DNA of 64,000 bases from Juglans regia (lineage: Eukaryota; Streptophyta; Magnoliopsida; Fagales; Juglandaceae): contig NC_049901.1 of NCBI RefSeq assembly GCF_001411555.2, forward strand, positions 7,884,681 through 7,948,680, read 5' to 3'. The number at the start of each line of letters is the position of its first letter. Position 1 is the stretch's first letter. The notes below the pieces were generated by a model. The model searched no databases. It was not told where the DNA came from and was given only the letters and a program-made list of their open reading frames with translations. Made by a program: the position numbers and the translations under genes. Below, in pieces: positions 23,985 through 36,100 of the stretch.

Positions 23985-25401
23985 AAGAAGAGGTGCACTG
24001 ATCGAGCGGCCAGTGTTGTGGTCAAGGAGTCATAGTCGGAGGCAATCAGTTTTATTCTTTATAATTTTTTCTAATGATTTCCATCGTTTCTTACTTTCCC
24101 ATGGTAGTCAGATAATTGGTATAATTCTGGTGAAAGTAAGAGGCTCTATGTTTGGCCTTATATTATTGTATTCCAAGTTATAATTGTCTGTCTGTTACAT
24201 GTTTGCTAGAAAAACAAAAACCACTTCCATCGGTTGTTTGGTTTAATCTGCTATTATAATCAGAAAGTTCAAATTTTTCAAAGCATCTGTCTCAATTTCT
24301 TATCAAGAGAGTTGCAATTTGATAATTCATATCAGATTATCTGCTCACTATGCAAACTGTTGGATTTGGAATTTACCTCGAATTCATATGGGGCTCTGAG
24401 TTGCAACGTTCATAGAAATGTAAAAAATTATTGTTACTTAGAGTTATCAAATGGGCTGTTGATGAATTGTATTCCAAGCATTGATGAGGAAGAACATCAT
24501 AATTGTGCAGCTATGATCTTGATTCTTGACTCCTTCAGTGTCTCACTTTTCTCTTTTTCGGCGTCCTGAATCAAATACCGTATCCTCGAATCACAGAAAC
24601 TATAAAATTGGTACCAAAAGCTATGTTCTTAAAAAACCGTAAATCTTTTGGGTCCATTTCCTCATCCCATTCACTGCAATTCCGATCTAGATTCCTACCG
24701 ATCCCTCGATCAAATCTCTTAATTTAATCTTTCTTAGTCCGATTCACTCTTTCCTCTGCGGATTTTTTCCAATTTTACGCCTCTGTGTTTCTTGATTTCG
24801 ATTCTAGGGTTAGGGTTTCTGAAAAATTGTGGGAAACTTTTCGATTTCGATAACCTGTAAATCTTAGTGCGTGTATGGCTTTACGATGATCCCAATCCAT
24901 CTGGGTTGTTCGTAATTCTTTTGAAAACGTGAGCAGTTTTTTGGATTTCCTCGAACTTTTCATTTTTACAATTATTTGTATCAATCTATTTGGATACACG
25001 TTGTATTATATATCTTGATTTCTTATAAACCTGTGTTTCATCCTTTGAAAGTAGGATCTAGAATTTTGAAGATCTGGGGGTTCTATAAACTGGGTTTTTG
25101 ATTGATCTTTTTTTATTTGCTCACCTCCCCATCCGTCGCTATTTTTTTTTTTTTATAGATGGTAAAGAAGGCACTTATCAAAACGGTTTAGATGGTAAGA
25201 AGCAGGATTGATGATACAAAGTTGACGCCTTCTCTTTTTTAATTGGAATTTCACATCATGGAATTTGGTTGTCCGTTTTTTAAGAAGATAGGTCAAAACA
25301 TAATCTCTGCTTCACATGAATCTACAATTTCTATGAACTTTGCATATATTTAATGTTTTGACTCTCAAGCTAGTTCTGGCTTGTAGGGCAAAAATGATGC
25401 A
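23985..25401. other. UGDH-B 3' region and collapsed ELM2-SANT leader
   Basis: UGDH 3' UTR homology runs to ~24520. It then jumps directly to sequence matching A 6849 onward, then to A ~7916 and A ~8748, ending at AAAAATGATGCA (25401), which holds the ELM2-SANT start codon. The ELM2-SANT promoter, the leader-intron donor and most of the leader intron are deleted. There is no functional gene here. Confidence 0.75.
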
Positions 25402-26726
25402 TGAGCAATAAACTCTTAATAGATTTATAACATGGTTATGTTAAAGTGTTTAGTTACAAAACACTTTCGATAAGTCTACATATATGAGTGTTTGGGTTGG
25501 TACCACCTCCTATGTGAATTAGGCTTTGTCACGAGAGCGCTCATGAAACCAGGATATAGACACAAGATCAATCCACATATCGGCTTTTATGAACTACTCA
25601 AAGAGAAGATAATTTATATGTGAGATATATCCGGCTAATCGTATAGAATCGCTAGTTCAAAACATGTCTATTATGCCATTCTGGTTAGCTGTAATGTATT
25701 TTCACTATGTGAAGGTTCAAGTACAAAAGACATCTTCATTTATGTATAAATTTTTTTATTCTAACCAGAATGTATTTTGAAAATAGTGGAGGATTGTTGG
25801 AAATATTTTCAAAATAATTAATTATATATTATATTTATTAATAATATTTTGGGTTGATTTTGGAAGTTGTGAATTATTTTGAAAATAGAGAATATATGAA
25901 AAGTTTATGATGATTATACTATTTTGTGTTTATTTCCATACTGTAAGCCTTTAATTGGCTTATTTGTATCGAGGCTTCCTATTTAATCCGTGGAACTGGG
26001 TTCAAGTCACACCCTTTCCAAATGAAGGATTTTTATTGATTTAGTGAAGAGGCCTCTCCAAGAGGCATGTGGCCAGCACCAAGATGTGTGAAGCACTGCA
26101 ATGCTTGGGGATCAAGGGGCGCACACGCAAGGCACATGCAGCGATACGCTGCAGTGCTTGGAAAAATGGAAAATAAAACTTCGAAAGTGTGCGCCTCATG
26201 ACTCGAACTGGTGCCATCCAGTTGAAATGGAAGCAAGGCAACCGTTGGACTTTGTGTCATATGGTAACAAGCATAATATATGTACCTATTCCGAATAGTT
26301 TTCAGAATTACGAAAAATAATAAATTTTCATTTACAACCTTTGATCATCTATAAATAAATCCATTGGCTTGCCATTTGAGTATCATAGAATAGAATTTTG
26401 AATTCTCTCTCTCAAGTTCTTCACTTCTTCATATTGTTAGAACTTGTTAGAATCTGTTTGTTCTCGAGAGAATAGATTTCTAATTTTTTGGTTGAATAGC
26501 AAAATTTAAAAGTATTCGGGGTCTAATTTCGTGTGTGCATAACGCAGTTAGACAAATAGACTTGTTCTGGGCTTTATTATATCTTGGAGGCAAATTCGCT
26601 TGTAACCCGTGTGCATATCGTTATTGGTGAGGGCAAATATTGTCTTAAAGAAAACGACATTATATCGAGTCTTGAAGCAAACTTTCTCTCACTATTTATT
26701 GTTTTACAGCCCCATTTGTACCAACA
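25402..26726 (+). mobile_element. 3' end of an LTR retrotransposon (probably Copia type), truncated
   Basis: Unrelated sequence replaces A 8852-10178. An internal part (25402-25794) ends with the purine tract AGTGGAGGA. A 914-bp LTR-like block follows, 25795-26708, beginning TGTTGGAAATATTTTC and ending TTTTACA, so it has the standard TG...CA ends. Inside it CTATAAATAAAT (~26350) looks like the LTR TATA box. The 5' LTR, primer-binding site and pol genes are absent, so this is a fragment. The PPT-plus-TGTTGGAA arrangement is typical of plant Copia elements. Nineteen or so bases between the LTR end and the resumed host homology are unexplained. Confidence 0.7.
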
Positions 26727-27427
26727 AGGGAAAATCTTGGCCGTGAGATATTTGAGGAGTTGGGGTTTGGTGAGATGGGAGAGGAGGTTGCGAAGAAATG
26801 GACTTTAGAGGAAGAACGGGCCTTCCATGAGGTTGTCCTTTCTAAACCTGCTTCATTGGATAAAAACTTTTGGGACCATCTCTTGGCAGTTTTCCCTTCT
26901 CGGACAAAGAAGGATCTTGTTTGCTATTATTTCAATGTCTTATACTTCGGAAACGTGCTGAGCAGAATAGATTTGATCCGCTAAAAGTTGATAGTGACAA
27001 TGATGAATGGCTGAAGAGTGAACTCGAACCACTAGAGGAAGATGAAGACTCTGTGGTGGAGTCTCCTTTTGATCAAGCTGCTGCCGTATATTATCAGGAA
27101 GATCAAATTTATTTCCTTGAAGACATTGAGGTTGGGGAAGAGGTGAATGATTGTGAAGATGGTGCTGACATTGTAAGTTGCAGGGTTGGATCCGACGAAG
27201 AGGATGAAGGAGATATAGATGATATTTCAGGGACACATGTTAGTAATTCCATTGGTGATTGTCGTGGTGATGTTGATTTAGAGCTTTGTGGTAAAATTTC
27301 CTGTAGTAATGGTGAGGATGATGTTCAAGATGACTCCTGCACATCATATGAGAGTCAGCAGGACAGGGTCGATACTTGTGGTCCACCTGATGCAAGGATT
27401 GATGCTAGAGAGTCCAGTGAAGAATGA
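26727..27427 (+). pseudogene. ELM2-SANT pseudogene, copy B remnant
   Basis: Matches the 3' half of the intact gene from A 10180 to the stop, including the SANT repeat and the acidic tail. It lacks exon 1 beyond the first codons and all of the ELM2 domain, which were lost to the retrotransposon-bearing replacement at 25402-26726. A one-base loss near 26939 (AATGTCTTATACTTCGG against AACGTCTTTGTAGTTCGG in A) shifts the frame within the SANT-to-tail region and splits the remnant into two overlapping frames (26760-26984 and 26870-27427). With no promoter and no intact domain order, it is not expected to work. Confidence 0.88.
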
Positions 27428-29583
27428 AACACTTGAAGATGCATCCTAGAAAATAGTTGAGTGGTTGATCACATTCCATCATACATTTATGAGCCTTGCA
27501 ATAGTGAATGGTAGGTGGGCAAGAGTTGATTTAACCCATATGCAGTTTGGATGAAGATGTTTCCTTTGAGGAATCTTGCATGATGGCAGGTGCCAAGTAT
27601 CAAATGCAGCCGATTTTTTCCTCTTGTTCTCTTATCCCCATCAAAAGACAGCTATCAAATACAACTGACTGTTCCCTCTGGTTCTCTCAGTACCATATTA
27701 GTCATCTTGGGCATCACTCGTTCCATTCCTTTCAAGGGTCGGATGGAATTTTATACAAAATTTCAAAGAGATGGCTAATTCAGTTTTCCTTGTAAGATCA
27801 TATGCGCGTTGGAAGAGGTAGAACCATTTAGTATATTCCCAGGAAATCATTGATCTCCGTGAGTTTCAAATAAATACTAAGAAATTTTGCATTGAAGTTA
27901 GCATCATGCAGAACACTCATGGCATAGGTGACTGCAGACTCAACATTCCATAAAATAAAATCAATATATTCAGCCATGAAGTTACTTACACCTTAAACCC
28001 CATGATGTCCTTTGAGTGCAATTGATCGAGTATTAACTCTTTTTCCATGTGAAGGAAATCACAAAGAATAAAGAGTGGCGGCTGGTCCTCTGGAGCCTTT
28101 TGTGTGGGGTATGCATCCCTAAGACCAAGACAAAAATTAAGGAATGGAATGGATGCTGACTGTTGGTTTCAGTGTGGCATTCATACCTAAGAACATGATC
28201 TGATGGAAAAACCTAGGCCGTTGGATGAAAGTCCCAAAGTTAAATAGGTGTCAGTTTAATTAGTGTTTATTATTATTACTTTCATGAGTTCACGAGGAGT
28301 TGGATTGAAGTAACCTCCTTTTATCTCACTTTGTTTGGTGACCCTCATCTTTTGTCACCTTCTTAGATTTTGTACTTCTAAAACACCCATTTTTCTTGCC
28401 TTGATGAACTTACAACAAAGAAATAACGTTTCTTTATTGTAAGTTCATCATCATACCCGGTTTGAATTTTATTTTCACTTTGTCGCCATATTGCTATAAC
28501 CTGATTGACATAATTCTTAACTTCTAAAATGGAGGTCTGGAATTCGAAACCCCTTTCTCTCAAATGTATCAAAAAAAAATTTAACTAACAATCTTTATTT
28601 ATCATAGAAATGTTACTTATCATTATTTAAGTCATCAACTATCTGTCGATTATTTGATATCACGTTAAGAGACAGTGAAAGAATACAGTAAATTTATTGT
28701 GTTAATATTAATAGAAAGCATGTAAATCAGTCACAGAGGGATATGCATTTTTTTCTATAAATTTTTTATTTCATGTTATCGTGATTATTAATACCATTAT
28801 TTCTTATGCACATAACACTGTTGTTGATAAAAATTTTCCATATGTTTTAAGGAAAACGAGAGAAGACACAATAAGAAGTAGATAGAACTCTTCAGAGCAT
28901 GAGCGCACATCACAGCTAAAATCCATGATAATTATAAATGACAGAAATGGTGGAGTCAAGAGAAGGGTAAATCAGTGCGTAGGAGTTAGGAGGAGACTAG
29001 GACAGTGGACACCACTCAAATGCTTGCCTTGTTTCCCACGCAATCTTTTATACTTTCCAGTACAGCATCACCCATGAGATCTCTCTCCCTTTTTATCTCT
29101 TTTAATACCTTTCTTTGTTCCTATTCGTATCCATTACTGGCACTGCCAAACAGTGGTGCAGTAACAAAACTCTTTTATCTCGACGTTCTGGTTGCGTACT
29201 TTTAGTAGCCAGAGAAAGAGGGAGAGAGTGAGCAAAGAAACCGCTCTGAATCGGGTTTCTTTGGGGGCTTAAGATCTTGTTCTACCGTTAAGGACCTTGA
29301 GTTCTCAAAGGTTTTTTTTTTTTTTTTGTTCCCTCTACAGCACTTCCGAAAGTAAGAACCCCAATGATATGCTTGCTAACCTTGTTCTTTTCTCTTGGTC
29401 TTGCTTGATTCCCCTGTTTGTTGATCATTCTTTTGTTTTTTCCCGGAATGTGAGAAAATCCAGCTTTCTTGGAAAATTTTGACCTTTTGCCTGGGTTTCT
29501 GATCTGGGTTTCTTCGTCTGGTTTTGGTGAGTTGAAGTTTCACTTTCTTGGTAAATTTGTTGAACTTTTTAGATAATTCTTAG
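27428..29583. other. End of unit B, then upstream region of the C2H2 gene
   Basis: 27428-27925 matches the ELM2-SANT 3' region of unit A. From ~27927 to 28295 it matches A 13915-14381, so ~2.5 kb present in A is missing. After 28295 the sequence is unique: AT-rich to ~28980, then a leader-like stretch with a poly-T tract at ~29311-29327. No gene. The C2H2 promoter and 5' UTR must lie here. Confidence 0.55.
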
Positions 29584-31305
29584 ATGGATCAAGATCAAGA
29601 ACAGAGGCATCTGTGCAAGCTCTGCAATAAGAGTTTTCTGAGTGGCAGAGTCTTGGGAGGTCACATGAGGTGCCATATGAGCAAGAATCCATCCAAAAGA
29701 CTGAAAAAGGTGATTAAAAACAACATGGATCTTGAAGGCGATGACCATGCTGGTTATGGCCTAAGAGAAAACCCTAAGAAGTCTTGGAAGTCTTCACGCT
29801 CAGACAAGGGTACTTCAGGGCAAGAAATTGTATGTAAAATGTGTGGCAAAGAGTTTGAGTCACTGAGAGCTTTGTTTGGTCACATGAGGCATCACTCAGG
29901 AAGACAAAGAAGTAGAATTCACTGTAAAGAATGCGGCGAAGGGTTTGCGTCACTGAGAGCACTCACCACCCACAAGAAGAGCCACTCTGAAAGATTTGAG
30001 GCATGCGTTGAATCACGGACTAGTTCAAGCCAGCAGATGGAACTAGACAACCAATCGAACAGTGAAAACCTGGGGCTGGTGCGGAGAAAGAGATCAAACA
30101 GAATGAGGTACAAGATTTGTCCAAACTCTTCGTTTTCTAGTTTAAATGTATCTTTTTCCTCGAAGGAAATTGAGCCAGAAGTGGCTGAGGTAGCTATGTG
30201 CTTGGTGATGCTGTCTAGAGGTGTAACCAATTGGGATGTATTTTGCTCAGTTACTGAGTCTTCCGATAATGATTCTGTGGCTTTTGAGGTCAAGTCATCT
30301 GGACAAACTAAGCGAATTTCCAATGATGATAAGGGTGGGATTTTTGTTCCTTGCGAAGTTGATGATTCTTTCAAGACGAAGAAACAAAGGGTGGACGATT
30401 GCGATTCTTATGCTTCACATTCTAAGGTTGTCTTAGCTGAGAAAAGAGTCTCCGAATTTTGTGAAAATGACTCTGTGTTTGGAAGTGCTGAGGAAAAGAA
30501 GCTTGGACTGGAAGTTCCTGCTGAATACAAGATGCCTAAACTGGATGACGTGTCCGGAGGTGAAATAGAAAAGGATAATCATAATGAGATGAAGATCAAA
30601 CCCACTGAAGTAGAATGGGATGAAGCTTTCCCAGAAGGTGATGGATTGGATCCAGCTGATTCGGGATTTATGAAGCCCGGTTTAAGCAATAAAACAAGGA
30701 TTGATGCTTGTGATGCTCTGTTGAGGGGAAACTCTTGCAAGATGTCTACTTCTGACGCTGAAATCCTAAATAATTCTTGGAAGAAAACTCAATATAAGTG
30801 CAAGACCTGCAACAAGAACTTCCACTCTCATCAGGCACTTGGAGGCCACCAGTCGATACACAGACATAAAAATTCCTCTGAATTGAAAATTCAGAACTGT
30901 GGAAAAAGCAGCCGGGGTGACACCGTTACTGAAACTGAGGGTAGCTGCAAGCTTATCAATATTGAATACAAGGAGAATTTGGTGGAACAGGAGAGGAGTG
31001 GAGGGTCTCTGGCAAGTTATGAGTTCAGGGAGACCAAGGAACACAAGTGCGATCTCTGCTTTAAGGTTTTTGCATCAGGCCAAGCTTTGGGTGGTCACAA
31101 GAGGGCTCATTCGTTTAAAAACTCTGAGACCACAGCTGAAGAGACTGTGGTAATTAAGCAACAAATTTCTACTATCTGTGATTTAGTTGACCTTAATATC
31201 CCAATCATTCTTGAAGAAGAGACCAACGCTGATGTAGGAATCAAGTCATGGTGGGTTGGAAATGATCAGAAGCATGAACTGACAGTGGGTCTACTCCCTA
31301 GTTGA
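29584..31305 (+). CDS. C2H2 zinc-finger protein with five fingers and a C-terminal DLN (EAR) motif
   Basis: 573 aa in a single exon, with an in-frame TAG immediately before the ATG. Fingers: ZF1 at 11-31 (CKLCNKSF...LGGHMRCH), ZF2 at 84-104 (CKMCGKEF...LFGHMRHH), ZF3 at 114-134 (CKECGEGF...LTTHKKSH), ZF4 at 406-426 (CKTCNKNF..QALGGHQSIH) and ZF5 at 489-509 (CDLCFKVF..QALGGHKRAH). Only ZF4 and ZF5 keep the plant QALGGH signature. A basic stretch, VRRKRSNRMR (~166-175), could serve as a nuclear signal. DLVDLNI (533-539) is an EAR/DLN-type repression motif. The arrangement is that of ZAT-like nuclear repressors. From memory, C2H2 genes also flank UGD1 and UGD2 in Arabidopsis (At1g26590, At3g29340). 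Targets are unknown. Confidence 0.9.
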   Translation: MDQDQEQRHLCKLCNKSFLSGRVLGGHMRCHMSKNPSKRLKKVIKNNMDLEGDDHAGYGLRENPKKSWKSSRSDKGTSGQEIVCKMCGKEFESLRALFGHMRHHSGRQRSRIHCKECGEGFASLRALTTHKKSHSERFEACVESRTSSSQQMELDNQSNSENLGLVRRKRSNRMRYKICPNSSFSSLNVSFSSKEIEPEVAEVAMCLVMLSRGVTNWDVFCSVTESSDNDSVAFEVKSSGQTKRISNDDKGGIFVPCEVDDSFKTKKQRVDDCDSYASHSKVVLAEKRVSEFCENDSVFGSAEEKKLGLEVPAEYKMPKLDDVSGGEIEKDNHNEMKIKPTEVEWDEAFPEGDGLDPADSGFMKPGLSNKTRIDACDALLRGNSCKMSTSDAEILNNSWKKTQYKCKTCNKNFHSHQALGGHQSIHRHKNSSELKIQNCGKSSRGDTVTETEGSCKLINIEYKENLVEQERSGGSLASYEFRETKEHKCDLCFKVFASGQALGGHKRAHSFKNSETTAEETVVIKQQISTICDLVDLNIPIILEEETNADVGIKSWWVGNDQKHELTVGLLPS

Positions 31306-33116
31306 GAAAAGCGATTTCCATTGATGGATACCATGTAGTTTCTAGTGGCTTGGATTGCAGATTTGAAGATAACCCATGTAGAGGCGATGCTTCCCCTTAA
31401 CGTTGGATAGCCCATGGGGGCTAATTTTTGTTCCACCTCCATATCTTCATTTGTTTGTGACGAATTTCCATAATTGGTGAATGAAGATCATTCATACATT
31501 TTTTTCTTTTGGAACCCTGATTCTTGATAAAATTTGTCCCATTTTTTCCCCTACGGTCTGATAATTTGATCCATATAGATACTTTGCCATTCTAATCGCT
31601 TTCCAAATCGATCAGTGAAAACAGATGAACAGGGTGTTACAGTTGATGCCTTTGTGCCTATTTATGCATCTCAATTTATGGTTTGAAGAGTTGAACAATA
31701 AAGCAGAACATGGGGATTTTAGATATAAAAAAAAATAATAATGCAATTTTTGGGCTTCTTTTTCCGTGTTTAATTTTAAAGTCATGTTTCATACCGTCAT
31801 GGAGTGTGCAATGTAAAGGAACAACCTGCACTGTGGACAGCTTGAGCTTATGGGGCCCTTTTAGCTTCTCTGAGTTTATTCACCTGCTTAACTTTGTCCA
31901 GTTCAAGTCTCTCTCTCACACACACACACATATACAAGTTAACATCCTATATTGCCTAACAATATATAGCAACAGAAAAAGCCCTATAATCCAATTAGCT
32001 TTGGTTCACATTTCCCGTTTTTGCTTCTGCATCAGAGTTGGCAATTCAGGCACGAACTTTGCGCTCTTGGTTTGGTCACTCTAAACACGGCCTACTTTAT
32101 TAGGATACTCTCTCTCTCTGTGACACCACAAGTACAAGCATTGATAAAAATCTGCATGGAATAATGTTAGGATGGTGCCACAATTAATTAGAACGCATGA
32201 AAAGGCCATGTACATGTGAGAGTTTGCATACCATCACTTTGTCTTCTCTGGGTAGGGCCATGTGCATGCCCTGCAATACTTTATAAATAAACATCGAAAC
32301 TGTGACTCCAAGCTTTCAGTGGAATCTAGGTTCTATTGGAGGTGACTTTATGATGCTGCCATTGGCTAATGAATGGAACCTGTTTGGTTTGGATCTCACT
32401 TACATACAAAAACTTAAAAATCAAATCTTTGTTTGCTTCCTCTAATCAAATATTAAAGCCTTTTTAAGACCACAACGATGACATAAAAGAACGTGGTACG
32501 GAATCCTAAAAGCTTAAGGCCCACTTAAGCCCAAATCCCCTACTGTCCTCATTCCCTCAGGTTCAGTCATCTCCTGTCTGTCTGACATGCAGACTTTCTG
32601 TAACGAAATGAATTATAGTACTACCCTCCAAACCATATCCCAAGTTCCCATACTGCCGCTCTGCGCTTCCCACTTGAACCCCATCACTTGCACGACGTCC
32701 TTGGTGTCGAGTGTCGACGCCTACTCCTCCCTAAGCTCGTACCCACTACCCACATGCGCATTTGGATCGTACGGCCACCACCACCATCTAAAACTGAACA
32801 CATAGTCCTTCGCTAAATTTCTTTTACTTAACATACAAGGGGTTAGCTCTTCCGATGGTTTTAACCATGGTGGTTGATGAGCAATGTCAGAAAATGCAAG
32901 GCAAAGAAGCACTACTTTTGTGCGCAAAAGTATAAGACAAAGGCTCTGCATCGTTTATTAGATGGCACTTCAGTTTCACTCACACCTTATTCCCACCTCA
33001 TTTACATGCTGAAAAGACGAGAGCAACAAAAAGATACAACGTAAAAATGAAAAACCACTGTTATCACCATTAAGGGCCAAAACCAGCTCCACCACTCGAG
33101 ACATAAACACACACTT
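31306..33116. other. Intergenic spacer between the C2H2 and phosphorylase genes
   Basis: The two genes converge here and the spacer holds both 3' UTRs. It has short CA and CT runs (~31915-31931, ~32107-32118). I see no open frame with coding character, transposon ends or RNA gene. Confidence 0.5.
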
Positions 33117-36100
33117 CTATGGCAACTCGACAGGTTCAATGTTCCATATGTGCTTGGCATATTCGTGGATCGTTCTGTCGCTGCTGAACTTGGGTGAACC
33201 TGCTGTATTCAAGATCGACATTCTTGTCCATTTCTGACCCAGTACCAATAACAGATGTTCAGCACAAATAACATAATTTAATTGGAATGATCTATTCTTG
33301 GGATTGCATGTGTGAGAAAATGCCTCGGAAGTATTAAATATATGAAGCATCAAGTACCAGACACAAATGCCTCTCGCATTTCTAGTATTATCTGAAACAA
33401 TGTGAACAACTAGCTAGCGACTAAACTACTTGTAAAAATCTTGCATGAATATTGGCACTGGTGTATATGCAACAATTAGAGTTGGATATGCTCGATGGAT
33501 GAGCCACATGAGACTTTGATGGGCTGAAGAAATTCAAAAAACTTTGTAGGTGGAAGAAAATTCACACCCAAATTGACCCAGTTAATAAAAATGGAAGAGC
33601 ATGCAAAGAGATTTCCACAGTAAACTACAAAAGCTTGCATTAGGAAATACATGTATAACTCACCTTTTGGTCTCGGTATGCCTCATCAACCTTCTCTTGG
33701 CATTCTAGATAACTGGGGAAGTCTTTGCCCACGAGGAAATAATCAGCAAGGCCAAAACCTTCAGTTCCTTCCAAAGATCCCATAAGTTCTTCATAATCGT
33801 AAGGCCCAAAAACACCACTTCTGACAAATTCCTTGACTTCCTCAAAACGGGGGTCCGGAACAAACTACAAAAAGAGTGCGGCAAGGTTAAATAGCAATGA
33901 GCATGCCCACGACAAGAACATACGCAATAATTTTCTTTTTCCTTTCTCAAGTTTCCATTTCTTTTGGCAAGTCGTAAAGCTTGTGCCCCCTAACCTACCA
34001 GCCTAGCAATTGTTATTATATCATGGTGTGGTAAAAACATCATGACAGCTTCAGTTCCTAAAGAACAAAACAAAATTTACTGAATTGGTTATATGGGCAT
34101 ACCTTTCCCTCGGCTCTCTCTTTCCTGAGCCCAGCAATCTCATGAGCTTCAGCACCGAATAGGAAAAAGTTGTCTTCCCCAACCTCTTCTCGTATTTCCA
34201 CATTTGCCCCGTCCAAGGTCCCAATCAGAATGCAACCATTCATCGCAAACTTCATGTTGCTAGTTCCACTGGCCTCCATCCCAGCCGTACTACAGAGAGG
34301 AAGGAGGAAGAGAAGGGATGTCAGTTTTATGAAAGCTTTATCTACCAGACAAGCTAATAACTATAAACTTCAACAAATCATTGAGAAATTTTCATTGCAG
34401 TTAAAGAAGAAACTACTATCAATGGAAGTACTTGGGTATTTATATCACGTAGGCATGGTCATAGTTTTGCAGCAAAAGTTCTCTTGACTAAGCATTTCCT
34501 ACAAAACTTTAATGAAAATAAAGGCTCCATTCCAATTGTAATGAAGTAACATTGTCACATATGAAACTGCCAACAGTACCAAGCAATACTTCAAGAAATA
34601 TTCCCACAGATCTCCAAATAATTGGTCTTGTTTTGTTGTTACTAGTGACGTGCTGGACACAATAGGTTTGGTGGGTGCATGTAGGTGTACGCGCGCGGGT
34701 GTGGGTGTGTGTGGGGGGCAGGGGGTTGTGTGTATTTGTTGTGATAATCATATTAAATGTGATTTAATATTAGGAATAAGCAATTCAGCAACGCTGACAT
34801 TGTAATCATATTAGGAGACAATGCCAGATAATCATATTAGGAATGAAAGTGAAAAAGTACCTTATGTGTTGTGATAGCTCACTTGCAGGTATAAGCAATT
34901 CAGCAACACTGACATTGTAATCAGGGACAAAAACAACCTATATCATAGACAAAGTAACAATAAACTTGAGGTATGAAATTTGTAGATATTAATCAATGCC
35001 AAAAACTTGGAGAACTACATGTCAATAACTACATGACATGAAACTCATAATGATCAAGATTCAGCCAAGTTATTAATCTAGTAACAGTTAAAGCTAACTC
35101 TCGGACAGAAACTTTATGTATGACTACTTTTCACAAAATTTATTAAACAAGATTTAGCATGAAAGCACGCATACCTTCAGCAAATCACCTATTTCAGGAT
35201 CGTGGTTAACTGTAGACCCAACATCAGTGATAAATTTCACAATTCTCTTGGCTTGGATATAAGTAGCAAATGCTTTTCCCCCAAAAATACAGACTCGTGG
35301 AACAAACTTTGCTTTCCTTTCCCTCGCACTCATTTCTTTCATTTTCTTGTAGCGGTAAACAATTCCCAAGATATTCAATAGTTGTCTCTTGTACTCATGG
35401 ATGCGCTTCACCTGAAAACAATCAACCCATTTCAGTCCCCATGCTATACAATAAAAAGCACTTTGAATGGTGAAAAGCAAAAACGAATTTTACAAACTGC
35501 CAATGGCCTACATTATTAGGCAATACATTAATCCAGTCAATGAAGAAAGCCTACTTTTCAACCAATGCACCGCATTTATAATTTGCCCAAGATTGCCTCT
35601 TGAATTGACTTGTGCAATTTGTTTTTGTTTTATCGGTAAAAGTGACTCATGCAATTTAAAATAACCAAGTTTTCATTTTTTCCTGCTTTCATGAGGCTGA
35701 ACTGTTACATATTCCCACACTTCCTTGTCACAATCTGAGAAAGAGAAGAATTCGAAGGCAAGCAAGTTACCTGGATGTCAAACATTGCATCAGGGCTAAC
35801 AGAGTATCCTGTTTTCTCTTTGAGGAATGAAACAAGTTTCAACTTATTGCTCCTTTTTACGGCTCTCCACTGGGTTTGGAGATCGTCAGTATCTGCAAAC
35901 TATTAATAAAATAATCTAATTAGCATGTATCATGAGAGCAGCAAAATTAAAACAATTTATCAAACATTTATTAGTATTCTCTATCATGGATCTATGGAAA
36001 AACAGATACACAATAGGCATCAAAATCAAAATCAAGGCCTCAAAAATTCTGAACACCTCGTGTATAGAAAGGCATGAAAGGTTAGATATACTCATGTTCG

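Larger units (their letters stand above)
14389..28295. repeat. Tandem segmental duplication, unit B (13.9 kb)
   Basis: This is the second copy of the 1170-14381 block, separated from it by seven bases (TTAACAA, 14382-14388) found at neither outer end. Unit B holds an intact UGDH-B and a wrecked ELM2-SANT copy. Sequence found only in B: about 1.2 kb at 15985-17183, about 4.1 kb at 17360-21500, 52 bp near 24180, and an LTR-retrotransposon piece at 25402-26726. Homology resumes cleanly on either side of each. Confidence 0.95.

Noticed and set aside
25980..26030. tRNA-like box (GGGTTCAAGTC) in the LTR
   Set aside because: No cloverleaf or A box can be drawn around it. It lies inside the retrotransposon LTR.
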